Translations under genes and position numbers: made by a program
In this document: piece after piece, positions 1-7,820 of the stretch
Layout: each line of letters opens with the position of its first letter
Position numbering within the stretch: the stretch's first letter is position 1
The notes under the pieces: generated by a model
Seen by the model: the letters and a program-made list of their open reading frames with translations, nothing else
Databases searched by the model: none
Told to the model about the DNA's origin: nothing
Assembly (NCBI GenBank): GCA_012518035.1
Contig: JAAYTL010000070.1
Span: forward strand, 1 to 63,267
Reading direction: 5' to 3'
Source: Tissierellia bacterium
Lineage (GTDB): Bacteria > Bacillota > Clostridia > Tissierellales > Tissierellaceae
Length of the DNA stretch: 63,267 nt

Positions 1-365
1 AAACTCCCAAGGAATTGCTGAATCAAGATTTTAAGTCTTTTGTAATTAATGACCATAAGGTAGGCATATCCCAAGTTTATACCATGGATCCAGATAGTCT
101 TAAGGAAATGAGAGATGAGTTAATAGTTACTATGAAGGAAAGATCAAAAGAGTATAATTATTCCATATTTATCTTAATGTTAACGGATATATTCAAGCAA
201 GCATCAGAAATGATAGTAGTAGGTCCAAATAAAGAGAATGCAGCAAAAGCCTTTAAGACAACATTAGAAGGGAATTCCTTTTATGCTCCAGGAGTATTAT
301 CCAGAAAGAAACAAGTCATCCCACCAATAACTAATATAATTTCCAATGCAGAAAATCTAGTTTAA
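1..365 (+). CDS. ppaC: Manganese-dependent inorganic pyrophosphatase (family II), C-terminal part
   Basis: The open frame is already running at the left edge of the window (codons from base 3), so only about 120 C-terminal residues are present. They correspond to the DHHA2 domain of family II pyrophosphatases, which hydrolyse cytosolic PPi to two phosphates with Mn2+ or Co2+. The end carries the characteristic SRKKQVIPPI segment, the substrate-binding motif with its conserved Arg-Lys-Lys, followed by a short tail. A perfect hairpin terminator follows directly, so this is the last gene of its transcript. The catalytic DHH domain lies outside the window. The family call is confident; the start cannot be given. 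Confidence 0.88.
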   Translation, partial: TPKELLNQDFKSFVINDHKVGISQVYTMDPDSLKEMRDELIVTMKERSKEYNYSIFILMLTDIFKQASEMIVVGPNKENAAKAFKTTLEGNSFYAPGVLSRKKQVIPPITNIISNAENLV

Positions 366-370
366 TAAAA

Positions 371-408
371 AAGAAAATCCTTACTTACAAACAGGATTTT
401 CTTTTTTA
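371..408 (+). terminator. Intrinsic terminator after ppaC
   Basis: An 11-bp perfect stem (371-381 with 393-403) is followed by a run of T. It lies 6 bases after the ppaC stop. Confidence 0.88.
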
Positions 409-509
409 TTATATATTTGTATTCTTTTGTCCACAAATGAGCTTCTTAATTTGTTGATATAGTAGGAGGAAAAATAGGATAATAGATTGAAAGTTAAAGG
501 GAGATGTCT

Positions 510-794
510 ATGAAAATTTTAAAGAGAGTTTTAATAGCAATTTCAATAGTTGTTTTAACCACTATTCTTGTATTTATATCCCAATTATTTTTGGACGCAG
601 AAAAGATAAGACTTACATATTATGTATTACCTATCACATGCCTTTTTATTGCCTTATATGGACTTTTTCAGCTGATAACAGGAAAGTCCATATCAAAGAG
701 CTATAGAGGTACGTCAGGTACTTATAGAACAAGGGTTGTAGTAAATGTAGATGGTGAAAACGCTACAGCTATATCAGGTAATTGTAAGATTTAA
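510..794 (+). CDS. Small two-helix membrane protein of unknown function
   Basis: A 94-residue protein. I prefer the ATG at 510 over the one at 504 because the AAGGGAG ribosome binding site (497-503) touches the earlier ATG but is 6 bases from the later one. Two hydrophobic segments are visible (about residues 7-26 and 36-56), separated by a short charged stretch. A basic, Ser/Thr-rich C-terminal tail of about 35 residues ends in NGKCKI-like polar residues with one Cys. I do not recognise a family. The gene stands alone between the ppaC terminator and the protease gene. It could be a small envelope protein; nothing in the neighbourhood fixes a role. Confidence 0.6.
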   Translation: MKILKRVLIAISIVVLTTILVFISQLFLDAEKIRLTYYVLPITCLFIALYGLFQLITGKSISKSYRGTSGTYRTRVVVNVDGENATAISGNCKI

Positions 795-920
795 ATATTA
801 AAACAATCAAATAGATATATAAACTAGTTAGTTTATATCAATAACTAAATTTATATCATATCATTCAATAAAGTGTTTTAAACTTTAGTAGGAAAATTTA
901 CAATATGGAAATTCAATCAA

Positions 921-949
921 TTGTATTATGTTTGTTAATTTAATATAAA
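921..949 (+). promoter_or_regulatory. Putative promoter of the cysteine protease gene pair
   Basis: TTGTAT (921-926), a 17-base spacer and TATAAA (944-949). The leader to the start at 1054 is about 100 bases and holds a strong Shine-Dalgarno-like AGGAGGG (981-987) with no start codon behind it. The rest of the gap 795-1053 is AT-rich with nothing else recognisable. Confidence 0.4.
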
Positions 950-1053
950 TGTGATAATTAGAGTAATAAACCATATCCGAAGGAGGGATAAATAAATATT
1001 AAAGAATAATATATCTAGTCTTATATCAAATGTAAGAATGAGGAAGATCAAAG

Positions 1054-1623
1054 ATGAAGAGAAAAATATTAAAAAGATTTATGTGTTTAACTCTGGCTTT
1101 ATTGCTTATTATTGTTCCAGTAAGTAATACTTATGCAGCATCTTATACGATGAATATAACAAAATATGCGCAAGAGAGAACTAAATGGTGTTGGGCGGCT
1201 TGTGCGAAGATGATTGGAGCATATTACGGAAGAATATATTCGCAATCAAGTATCTGTACACATGTAAAAGGAAGTGTAGTTAATCAAACCGCAACTATAG
1301 GTGAAGTTACCAGTGCCATACGATATACTTCAAATAGGGGGACACAGGCTGGAGTTGCATCTTTAGCTGCATTTATTATAGAAGCTATGAATAGCAGACC
1401 CGCAGCTTTGAGAATGGGGTGGAGTTCAAGTAACTATAAAGAAGGACACGTTTATGTAGTCCGTGGTGCAAGAGAGAGTACAGGATCAGTAGCAGGAGGA
1501 TTATATTTAATTGATCCAATAGCAGGAGTAGCTAATGCCTTCTATAGATATTCGAGTCTGGTAAATGGAACAACATTACCATCAGGAACAGGTAGATATA
1601 CTCACACATGGTGGACATTTTAA
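1054..1623 (+). CDS. Secreted papain-like cysteine protease (AvrRpt2/C70-like)
   Basis: 189 residues with a basic N-terminus, a hydrophobic core and an AYA-like cleavage site near residue 29, so it is exported. The mature part has the papain-like layout: Gln40 (oxyanion hole), then the WCWAAC block with Cys46 followed by Trp, His132 in GHVYVVRG, and Asp154 in YLIDPI. These match the Q-C-H-D/N order of clan CA proteases of the AvrRpt2/staphopain type (PF12385-like). The mature enzyme, about 160 residues, is a bare catalytic domain with no propeptide. The neighbour at 1643 starts 19 bases downstream and is probably cotranscribed. The substrate is unknown: a self-defence, host-directed or interbacterial role are all possible. 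Confidence 0.78.
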   Translation: MKRKILKRFMCLTLALLLIIVPVSNTYAASYTMNITKYAQERTKWCWAACAKMIGAYYGRIYSQSSICTHVKGSVVNQTATIGEVTSAIRYTSNRGTQAGVASLAAFIIEAMNSRPAALRMGWSSSNYKEGHVYVVRGARESTGSVAGGLYLIDPIAGVANAFYRYSSLVNGTTLPSGTGRYTHTWWTF

Positions 1624-1642
1624 TCCAAAGGGGGAGGAGAAT

Positions 1643-2563
1643 ATGAAACGTAATGTGATTATATTATGTATATTAATTTTATTGTTATTTCCAAGTATAG
1701 TCGGCGCAAGTTCACATGGGCCAATTGAGATTGAGAGATTAAGTGTGGCAGATGCAGATTATCCTGAAATTACAGAACTTGATGAAGAGATTAAGGGGAT
1801 TATAAACAGTATCAGAGAGGATACAAACCTAGAAAGCTTGCCGAATGATTATAAAATAGATTATACAAAAGCAAATAAAATTTATGTTGATACGGATATT
1901 TTTTCCCTTGAAAGCTCCAAAAAGCAGGATGTAAAGGAAGCACTAGAAGAAGGAACTTATATGTGGTTACTTACATTGGATATTGAAAATACCCCATATC
2001 GGATAAGTATATCAAAGGGGCTACCCTTTGATGAGTCATTAAAAGAAACACTTACAGAGGAAGAAATTGAGACTATTAAAGCAGAAGAAGGTAAGTGGAT
2101 TGTGACAGCAATTGAAGAGCTGGAAGGTAAAAGCGTGGATTATGAGTCAGAAATAGCATATATACTAGAGGAGATTAACTATGAATCAAATCCAGAGGTT
2201 ATATTATGTGGAGGATTAAGACATATTCGCCAGCCTGTTGCATTAGTTATGAATAATGAAGAAGTAGAATTATTGATTCCTCTATATGATTTAGAAAATA
2301 GAGATACAGAGAGTCAAATTAATCATATAGAAGCAAATACAGTCCAAGATGTAGACGGAGTTTATCTCTATAGCAGTATTAAAGATAGGGTAAATGATAT
2401 GGAAGACCCTGACCAGGATAGTGTTGGCTCTGGAACATCTATTGAATTATCTCCAGAGAATAACCGTCGGGAAACTGGATATCCAATAGCAATTATCATA
2501 GGTATAGGCTTGCTAGGACTAGCTATAGCTATAGTATATGGTATAAGAAGAAAGAGCAATTAA
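1643..2563 (+). CDS. Membrane-anchored extracytoplasmic protein, partner of the cysteine protease
   Basis: 306 residues from the ATG at 1643, which has GGGGGAGGAG just upstream; the frame stays open into the previous gene but has no good start there. Signal peptide about residues 1-23 ending VGA-SS. A long, acidic extracytoplasmic region (about 24-270) has no motif I recognise. A single membrane helix near residues 279-300 is followed by the cytoplasmic tail IRRKSN, giving a type I topology. The tight spacing to the protease gene suggests a functional pair, for example inhibitor, anchor, chaperone or substrate. That idea rests on gene order only. Confidence 0.65.
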   Translation: MKRNVIILCILILLLFPSIVGASSHGPIEIERLSVADADYPEITELDEEIKGIINSIREDTNLESLPNDYKIDYTKANKIYVDTDIFSLESSKKQDVKEALEEGTYMWLLTLDIENTPYRISISKGLPFDESLKETLTEEEIETIKAEEGKWIVTAIEELEGKSVDYESEIAYILEEINYESNPEVILCGGLRHIRQPVALVMNNEEVELLIPLYDLENRDTESQINHIEANTVQDVDGVYLYSSIKDRVNDMEDPDQDSVGSGTSIELSPENNRRETGYPIAIIIGIGLLGLAIAIVYGIRRKSN

Positions 2564-2567
2564 GAAA

Positions 2568-2597
2568 AAGATTCCTCCTTTCACTCGGAATGACAAT
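2568..2597. repeat. Degenerate copy of a dispersed GAAGGATC/TCATCC-type intergenic repeat
   Basis: The stretch AAGATTCCTCC...CACTCGGAATGACA resembles, in one orientation, the short AAGATCCTTCG...CAGGATGACA repeat found between genes of many bacteria. A second, differently built copy is at 13123-13170. The assignment is from memory of the repeat's consensus. Confidence 0.35.
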
Positions 2598-2680
2598 TTT
2601 ATTTAGGACACATTTTTTCTAATATCTTATATAAATCTATGCAATTCGAGAACCGTACCTGAATTGTATGAATTGCACAA

Positions 2681-2720
2681 AAATAGTCTGATGGGATTTT
2701 CCCCACCAGACTATTCTTTT
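2681..2720. terminator. Bidirectional terminator between convergent genes
   Basis: Arms 2682-2695 and 2702-2715 pair almost perfectly (one mismatch). A T-rich run follows on the plus strand, and five T follow on the minus strand. It sits between the plus-strand membrane protein gene and minus-strand pepA, so it can end both transcripts. Confidence 0.8.
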
Positions 2721-2758
2721 ATTAGCTATCTATTTCCCGACAGCCCCTTAAAATATTA

Positions 2759-4195
2759 CTACATATTTTTAACTAAATAATACAAGGTTTTCACATGGGC
2801 TCCAGTTGCGCCTTTAGGCAGGTAGCCTTTGGCTTTATCACCATAAGCAGTACCAGCAATATCTAGATGTACCCATGGCGTTTTATCAACAAATTCCTCC
2901 AGGAATAATCCAGCAGTAATTGTACCAGCTCCTCTGCCACCAGTATTCTTTAGATCTCCAAAATCACCCTTGATAAGCTCCTTATATTCTGGATATGAGG
3001 GTAGTTGCCATACATATTCTCCTGCTAGTTCAGATGCTTTTTTAACCTCATCCATTAAGTCTTCATCATTGGTAATAGCACCAGCAGTTAAGTTACCTAG
3101 GGCCACTATACATGCGCCAGTTAGGGTAGCTAGATCAATTATCTTGTCAGCCTTAACCTCCTTGGCTGCATACCAGAGGGCATCAGCTAAGGTAAGTCTA
3201 CCTTCTGCATCCGTATTTAGTACCTCAATGGTTTTACCAGACATGGAGCCTACAATATCACCATTTTTATAGGCAGAGCCTGAAATTAAGTTTTCACAGG
3301 CAGCAACAATACCCACAACATTTTTCTTAATTTTTGCTTTTGCAATAGCCCTAAGAGCACCAATCACAGTAGCAGATCCTGCCATATCGGTAAACATGGT
3401 ATCCATACTATCTCCTGGTTTTATGGCATATCCACCTGAATCGTAGGTAAGACCTTTACCCACCAGGGCAATTTTTTCCTTTGAATCAGGATCCCCATTA
3501 TAGGTCATAACAAAGAAGCGGGGTTCCTTGGATGAACCTTCAGCTACTGCAAGAAAGGCCTTCATACCTAGCTCTTCAATAGCTTTCTTATTATAGATGT
3601 CCACCTTGATTCCTAGTTCTTCTAGGTTTTCCTTGGCTGCATTTGCCAAAACTTCAGGATACATGTACATAGGTCTCTCATTTACCAAATCCCTGGTCAA
3701 GAAGATTGCCTCTGATAAGATTTCTGCCTCTTTTATCGCTTCAAGGGCCTTTTCCTTTTTCTCTTCCAAGACATCGAAATATACTTCTTCAAGGGAAGAC
3801 TTGTCTTTCTTATCACTCAAATATTTATCAAAGGAGTATTCAGATTGTAAAAAACCTTCTGTGATAGCTGTTACGGTAGATTTATAACAGAGGTCCTTAA
3901 ACTTAGGAATAGTAACACCTACACTATCAATCTTGTATTTCTTCAATTCCTTAGCCACTTTATAGAAGGCCTTTCTAAGGGAATCTAAAGTCAACTCCTC
4001 CTCATCACCTAGGCCAAGTAGTATGATATTCTCTCCTTTTGGTGATATATCACTATAGACTTCATTAAACTTTCCTTTGAAAAGTTCCTTTTCCTTTAGA
4101 AAATCTAATAATTCCCTTCCCTTTTCTGTTGGGTGGATATTATTAGAAACCAAGACGATTTCTACGCTACCACCTTTTTCTAGTAAAAATTTCAT
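2759..4195 (-). CDS. pepA: Leucyl aminopeptidase (M17 family)
   Basis: 478 residues, the usual length for a cytosolic M17 aminopeptidase, which removes N-terminal residues from peptides using two metal ions. The N-terminal half (about 1-165) is the variable macro-like domain. The C-terminal half carries the metal and catalytic residues: Lys247 and Asp252 in KGLTYDSGG, Lys259, Asp270 in FTDMAG, and the family signature NTDAEGRL at 327-334 (Asp329, Glu331, Arg333). The ATG at 4195 is preceded by GGAGGG at a good distance. It stands alone on the minus strand, bounded by the terminator at 2681-2720. With the M20 and M24 peptidases further on it fits a peptide-using anaerobe. Confidence 0.95.
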   Translation of the reverse strand: MKFLLEKGGSVEIVLVSNNIHPTEKGRELLDFLKEKELFKGKFNEVYSDISPKGENIILLGLGDEEELTLDSLRKAFYKVAKELKKYKIDSVGVTIPKFKDLCYKSTVTAITEGFLQSEYSFDKYLSDKKDKSSLEEVYFDVLEEKKEKALEAIKEAEILSEAIFLTRDLVNERPMYMYPEVLANAAKENLEELGIKVDIYNKKAIEELGMKAFLAVAEGSSKEPRFFVMTYNGDPDSKEKIALVGKGLTYDSGGYAIKPGDSMDTMFTDMAGSATVIGALRAIAKAKIKKNVVGIVAACENLISGSAYKNGDIVGSMSGKTIEVLNTDAEGRLTLADALWYAAKEVKADKIIDLATLTGACIVALGNLTAGAITNDEDLMDEVKKASELAGEYVWQLPSYPEYKELIKGDFGDLKNTGGRGAGTITAGLFLEEFVDKTPWVHLDIAGTAYGDKAKGYLPKGATGAHVKTLYYLVKNM

Positions 4196-4270
4196 ATAAT
4201 CCCTCCATTTGTCTTTATAACCAATATTGTATCAAATTAAGAGCCTTACGGAAACTATTCTAATAAAAAA

Positions 4271-4302
4271 CTAAAATGTAGATTCTAATATCTACATTTT
4301 AG
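4271..4302 (-). terminator. Intrinsic terminator of the minus-strand mini-gene
   Basis: A perfect 13-bp stem (4271-4283 with 4290-4302) and 6-base loop is followed on the minus strand by TTTTTT. It lies 67 bases beyond the stop of the 31-residue gene at 4370-4465 and upstream of the pepA start, so it isolates the mini-gene. Confidence 0.8.
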
Positions 4303-4369
4303 CTAAAATATTATGTGGCATATTTAACTTTTAATATCTATCCAATATTTTTCAATAATCATATGAATT

Positions 4370-4465
4370 CTAATCCTGGTAATCTATATATCCATCTTCA
4401 TCCATTTCTTCCATCTCTTCAAAATCTTCCCAAGGATACTCATAATCGTCATATATTTTTTTCAT
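4370..4465 (-). CDS. 31-residue strongly acidic mini-protein
   Basis: An ATG at 4465 is preceded by a near-ideal AGGAGGA (4471-4477) at 5 bases. It opens a 31-codon frame ending in TAG at 4370. The product begins MKKIYDDYEYPW, has about 14 Asp/Glu, several Tyr and one Trp, and no hydrophobic helix. A perfect U-tailed hairpin closes the unit. Ribosome binding site, frame and dedicated terminator together argue that this is a real gene rather than chance. I do not recognise a family. It lies back to back with two spore coat genes, so a sporulation role is possible, but that is a guess. Confidence 0.6.
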   Translation of the reverse strand: MKKIYDDYEYPWEDFEEMEEMDEDGYIDYQD

Positions 4466-4605
4466 AAACATCCTCCTCTAAGAGATAGTTTTTCCACATT
4501 AAGAGGAATTATTCTTGGACAGGATTTTCCCTTCTAATCCATGTATAATTGTAGAGATTTAAGCCAAAATAATACCGTGTGAAAATATTTAAAGGAGGTA
4601 ATTCT

Positions 4606-4812
4606 ATGGCATTAAAAAATACGATTAACCTTAATCAGCTTACACAAGAAGAACTCAATTGTGTAAAACATATTGCATCTTCTCACTTAGTAATGAGTGA
4701 AAAGTTTAATCTTTATTCAAATCAAATTCAAGACCCACAATTTAAGCAAATGCTAACCCAATCAGCTACAGATGCAAAAACAACTGCCACGAATTTAATT
4801 AATTCTTTATAG
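4606..4812 (+). CDS. Small CotF-like spore coat protein
   Basis: 68 residues from the ATG at 4606, set by the strong AAAGGAGGT at 4591-4599; an upstream in-frame GTG at 4579 lies before the ribosome binding site and is unlikely. The product is helical and rich in Gln, Asn and Thr, with TQEELNCVKHIASSHLVMSEKF resembling the first helices of clostridial coat F-domain proteins. The second coat gene starts 10 bases after its stop, so the two form an operon. A possible -10 TATAAT is at 4544-4549. It probably joins the coat or mother-cell shell. The function is inferred from the partner gene and composition. Confidence 0.6.
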   Translation: MALKNTINLNQLTQEELNCVKHIASSHLVMSEKFNLYSNQIQDPQFKQMLTQSATDAKTTATNLINSL

Positions 4813-4822
4813 GAGGGATAAG

Positions 4823-5113
4823 ATGAGAGACCAGGATATAGTCAATGATATACTAAACGGTACTAAGCATAGTATTGACACATATACAAAGGCCATACAG
4901 GAATGTTCAAATCAAACCTTAAGAAGTGAATTACAGAAATTAAGAAATGAAGCTGAGCAAATGCAATATCAAATTTATCAAATGGCTGAGCAGAAAGGAT
5001 GGTATATGCCAGCTCCACAGGCCAATCAAAGTGATATTCAAAAAATTAAAAATGGATTAGCCTCCACTATGCAATCTTCAACAAACCAAAATACGAACTT
5101 TACCATGAAATAG
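4823..5113 (+). CDS. Spore coat protein, coat F domain (CotF-like)
   Basis: 96 residues, ATG after TAGGAGGGATAAG. The first 65 residues hold the coat F pattern: DIVNDILNGTKHSIDTYTKAI, then ECSNQTLRSELQKL, then QMQYQIYQMAEQKGWYMPA, which is typical of small clostridial coat proteins that form helical bundles. The Gln/Asn/Ser-rich C-terminal tail looks disordered. It is the second gene of the two-gene coat operon and is closed by a strong terminator. Its presence is one of the clearest signs that the organism sporulates. Confidence 0.82.
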   Translation: MRDQDIVNDILNGTKHSIDTYTKAIQECSNQTLRSELQKLRNEAEQMQYQIYQMAEQKGWYMPAPQANQSDIQKIKNGLASTMQSSTNQNTNFTMK

Positions 5114-5118
5114 ACGGG

Positions 5119-5155
5119 AACCCTTAAGACATGTAGTCTTAAGGGTTTCTTTCTT
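5119..5155 (+). terminator. Intrinsic terminator after the coat operon
   Basis: A 12-bp perfect stem (5119-5130 with 5136-5147) is followed by TTTCTTTCTT. Confidence 0.85.
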
Positions 5156-5181
5156 CAGCAGTTTAGCAGCTTAAAAATTAA

Positions 5182-5210
5182 TTGATATTTACCTGGTGCA
5201 GGTCTATAAT
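5182..5210 (+). promoter_or_regulatory. Promoter of acpS
   Basis: TTGATA (5182-5187), 17-base spacer, TATAAT (5205-5210). Transcription would start about 20 bases before the acpS ATG. Confidence 0.65.
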
Positions 5211-5237
5211 ATATATACAATAGGTCTGGAGGTTTTT

Positions 5238-5612
5238 ATGATTACTACAGGGGTTGATATAATACAGATAAGTCGAATTGAAGGCTTGATGGCAGACAAA
5301 AAGGAGCTTTTTTTTAATAAACTTTTTACTGAAAAGGAAATAGATTACATTAATAAAAGGGGCAGTAGTCCAAAGACTGTTGCAGGCTTATTTGCATCTA
5401 AAGAAGCTGTATCAAAGGCATTGGGCACAGGGATAGGAAAGGTAGGGTGGAAGGATATAGAAGTAACCCATACTGATAAGGGTAAGCCTATAGTGACCTT
5501 GTCTCCAAGCGTAGATGACCTACTAGATGAGCTTGGAATCAATAGGTTCGATTTATCTATTTCTCATGATGGTGACTATGCTATTGCCTTTGTAATAGGT
5601 TATCACGCCTAG
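5238..5612 (+). CDS. acpS: Holo-[acyl-carrier-protein] synthase
   Basis: 124 residues from the ATG at 5238, chosen for CTGGAGG at 5226-5232; the frame is open further upstream without a good start. AcpS moves the 4'-phosphopantetheine arm of coenzyme A onto a Ser of acyl carrier protein. Family marks: TGVDIIQISRI with Mg-binding Asp7, and the FASKEAVSKALGTG block with Glu56. It heads the block acpS, lipoprotein, alr, mazEF, the same order as in Bacillus subtilis (acpS-ydcC-alrA-ndoAI-ndoA), which supports each call in the block. Confidence 0.95.
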   Translation: MITTGVDIIQISRIEGLMADKKELFFNKLFTEKEIDYINKRGSSPKTVAGLFASKEAVSKALGTGIGKVGWKDIEVTHTDKGKPIVTLSPSVDDLLDELGINRFDLSISHDGDYAIAFVIGYHA

Positions 5613-5699
5613 GAAAAATAATGCTATTCTAAATATACTTGGAATAAATATAATATACTAATGATTGAATTATCCCAAGTATTTTAGAGAGGTGTTAGG

Positions 5700-6284
5700 A
5701 TGAAGAAATCCTTGGCTATTATTATATTAGTGGGTATCCTATTGATATCGTGTACCTCTGATAAGGAAGCAAAGATTATAGCTAATTTAGATAAGGTATT
5801 CAATGAAAGTGCTGGCTATGAAGGTATATTTGAGATGAAGGTTTTAAGTGAAAACCAGGAGACAAGATACCTAATGAGGGAAAAATTCTTTCAAGATAAT
5901 AAGATATCCCTGGAGATACTAGAACCAAGTGACAGTCAAGGAATTACCATAGAGTATAAGGATAATAAGATCTTCTTAAACCATGCTTCTATTAATCAAT
6001 CCATATCCTTAAAAACCGTTAAAGACTTTGATAAAGGAATCCTGCTGGTAAATTTTTTTGAGAACCTAGACTTAGTTAAGTCCATCAAAGAAGAAGAAAT
6101 TGACGGAAAAGATTACTATCTTATCGAATATAGGCCAAGGGAGTTAAATAAATATAATCATAAGGGACTAATATATTTCAGCAAGAAAAGGTTGGAACCT
6201 TTTATGATGGAAGTTTTGGATAAGAATGGTAATATAAGGCTTATGATAAAGTATGAGGATTTTAAATACATAAAGAGTAGCTAA
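5700..6284 (+). CDS. GerS/YdcC-like lipoprotein
   Basis: 194 residues. The N-terminus is a lipoprotein signal with lipobox LLISC (Cys18). The rest is a predicted beta-rich LolA-like domain: repeated short strands such as YEGIFEMKVL, RYLMREKFFQ, KISLEILEP, GITIEYKDNKIFLNH, and GLIYFSKKRLEP near the end. In Bacillus the gene between acpS and alr is ydcC, and in Clostridioides difficile the germination lipoprotein GerS is encoded beside alr2. Position and fold therefore point to a GerS-type protein, perhaps working with cortex hydrolysis during germination. The alr ATG follows after 12 bases, so the two are cotranscribed. The exact role here is inference. Confidence 0.72.
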   Translation: MKKSLAIIILVGILLISCTSDKEAKIIANLDKVFNESAGYEGIFEMKVLSENQETRYLMREKFFQDNKISLEILEPSDSQGITIEYKDNKIFLNHASINQSISLKTVKDFDKGILLVNFFENLDLVKSIKEEEIDGKDYYLIEYRPRELNKYNHKGLIYFSKKRLEPFMMEVLDKNGNIRLMIKYEDFKYIKSS

Positions 6285-6296
6285 GGAGAGTTAAGT

Positions 6297-7472
6297 ATGG
6301 AGCAACTGAAGGAAGTCAGACCTGTAAGGCTGGAGATAGATTTAGATAATTTAACCAATAATATTAAAGAGATAAGAAGACATGTTGGAGATAGTACCTT
6401 AATTATGGCTATTGTCAAGGCTAATGCCTATGGGCATGGAGCGGCTATATGTGGGAGGATTTTTTTAGATAATGGAGCTGATAAACTAGGGGTATCGGTT
6501 TTATCTGAAGGTATTAGTCTAAGGGAATCTGGAATAACAGCACCAATCTTGGTATTAAACTATACACCAACTGTTCAGTATGAAGAACTACTTAGGTATG
6601 ATCTAACTCAAACTATATATAAGTATGAAGATGCAAAACTTTTGTCAGAAATCGCAGGTAGGTATGGCAAGGATGCCAAGATCCACATCAAGATTGATAC
6701 TGGTATGCATAGGATAGGTTTTTTACCAAATGAGACCTCTATTGATGATATTAGGAGAATAGTGGAATTGCCCAATATCTCAGTTGAGGGAATCTATACC
6801 CATTTTGCTAAGGCAGATTATCCTGATAAATCACATACAAGGGATCAATTCCAAAAGTTTCAATGGGTATTGGATAGATTAGCTGACTTGAATATAGATA
6901 TTCCAATCAAGCATGCTTCAAATTCTGCAGCCATTCTAGACTTACCCGAGTATAACCTGGATATGGTTAGACCAGGCATTATTCTATATGGCCACTATCC
7001 ATCTGAACATGTAAATAAGGATGTAATAGATATCAAGCCAACTACCACCTTAAAATCATGTATCTCCCATATAAAGGAATTAGATGAAGGAGAGGGAATA
7101 GGGTATGGGCAGACCTTTGTGACAAAGAGGAAGTCAAAGATTGCCACCTTACCCATTGGATATGCAGATGGTTTTTCAAGGGTATTATCAGGAAGGGCCT
7201 ATGTGTCTATCAACCATAAAAGGGTGCCTGTAGTAGGTACTATTTGCATGGATCAACTGATGGTTGATGTTACAGATATCGAGAATATTGGTATTGATGA
7301 TGAAGCTATTTTGTTTGGTTATGGACATGAAAGTTACCCAAGAGTTGAAGATATTGCCAAGGAATTGGGTACAATTAATTATGAACTAATATGCATGATT
7401 AGCATAAGGGTTCCAAGGATATATATAAATATGAGTGGACTTATTGATATTGAAGAAATTTCAACAAAATAG
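6297..7472 (+). CDS. alr: Alanine racemase
   Basis: 391 residues, usual length. PLP-dependent interconversion of L- and D-alanine, supplying D-Ala for peptidoglycan and modulating alanine-triggered germination. The PLP lysine is Lys41 in MAIVKANAYGHGA. The alpha/beta barrel continues with IHIKIDTGMHRIGF and MVRPGIILYG. The C-terminal domain has GIGYGQTF with the second catalytic Tyr, and PVVGTICMDQLMVD. ATG at 6297 after AAGGAGAG. It is 12 bases downstream of the lipoprotein gene and followed by a 111-base gap with a new promoter for mazEF. Confidence 0.96.
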   Translation: MEQLKEVRPVRLEIDLDNLTNNIKEIRRHVGDSTLIMAIVKANAYGHGAAICGRIFLDNGADKLGVSVLSEGISLRESGITAPILVLNYTPTVQYEELLRYDLTQTIYKYEDAKLLSEIAGRYGKDAKIHIKIDTGMHRIGFLPNETSIDDIRRIVELPNISVEGIYTHFAKADYPDKSHTRDQFQKFQWVLDRLADLNIDIPIKHASNSAAILDLPEYNLDMVRPGIILYGHYPSEHVNKDVIDIKPTTTLKSCISHIKELDEGEGIGYGQTFVTKRKSKIATLPIGYADGFSRVLSGRAYVSINHKRVPVVGTICMDQLMVDVTDIENIGIDDEAILFGYGHESYPRVEDIAKELGTINYELICMISIRVPRIYINMSGLIDIEEISTK

Positions 7473-7527
7473 TCCCTTGCCTTGGTATAGGTAATTGGCT
7501 GTCACAAAATTTGTTACTGGTGTAAAT

Positions 7528-7556
7528 TTGACTCATTTGATAAGGCACCTTAATAC
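7528..7556 (+). promoter_or_regulatory. Promoter of the mazEF pair
   Basis: TTGACT (7528-7533), 17-base spacer, TAATAC (7551-7556). It lies within the alr-mazE gap and implies the toxin-antitoxin pair has its own start. Confidence 0.5.
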
Positions 7557-7583
7557 TATATTAAGAAATGGAGGTGGAGAGTC

Positions 7584-7820
7584 GTGATTGAAACAGATCC
7601 AACTATAGACATAAATTTAAGCGGTGATCCAAGCTCAATGATTGAATGCGTTAAACACTACCTCAAGGATAAATGGATGAAGGATATTCATGCTTATCAG
7701 AAAAAAGGATACGATGAAATGAGTCAAATAAACCTAACCCTTGCAGAAATAGGACTTGAACATGATATGAAAGATTTACATAAGTATGAAATTCGTCTAA
7801 CTGGACGTGATAAGACGTGA
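7584..7820 (+). CDS. EndoAI/MazE-like antitoxin, diverged N-terminus
   Basis: 78 residues with a GTG start at 7584 and GGAGGTGG just upstream. The segment [22 protein letters not shown] resembles the toxin-wrapping C-terminus of B. subtilis EndoAI (RRGYxEMAKINL). The N-terminal part, where EndoAI has its ribbon-helix-helix DNA-binding motif, is short and shows no clear RxELI-type helix. Translation is coupled to mazF: its TGA overlaps the mazF ATG by one base. It should bind and neutralise MazF; whether it still binds DNA to autoregulate is doubtful from sequence alone. Confidence 0.72.
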   Translation: MIETDPTIDINLSGDPSSMIECVKHYLKDKWMKDIHAYQKKGYDEMSQINLTLAEIGLEHDMKDLHKYEIRLTGRDKT

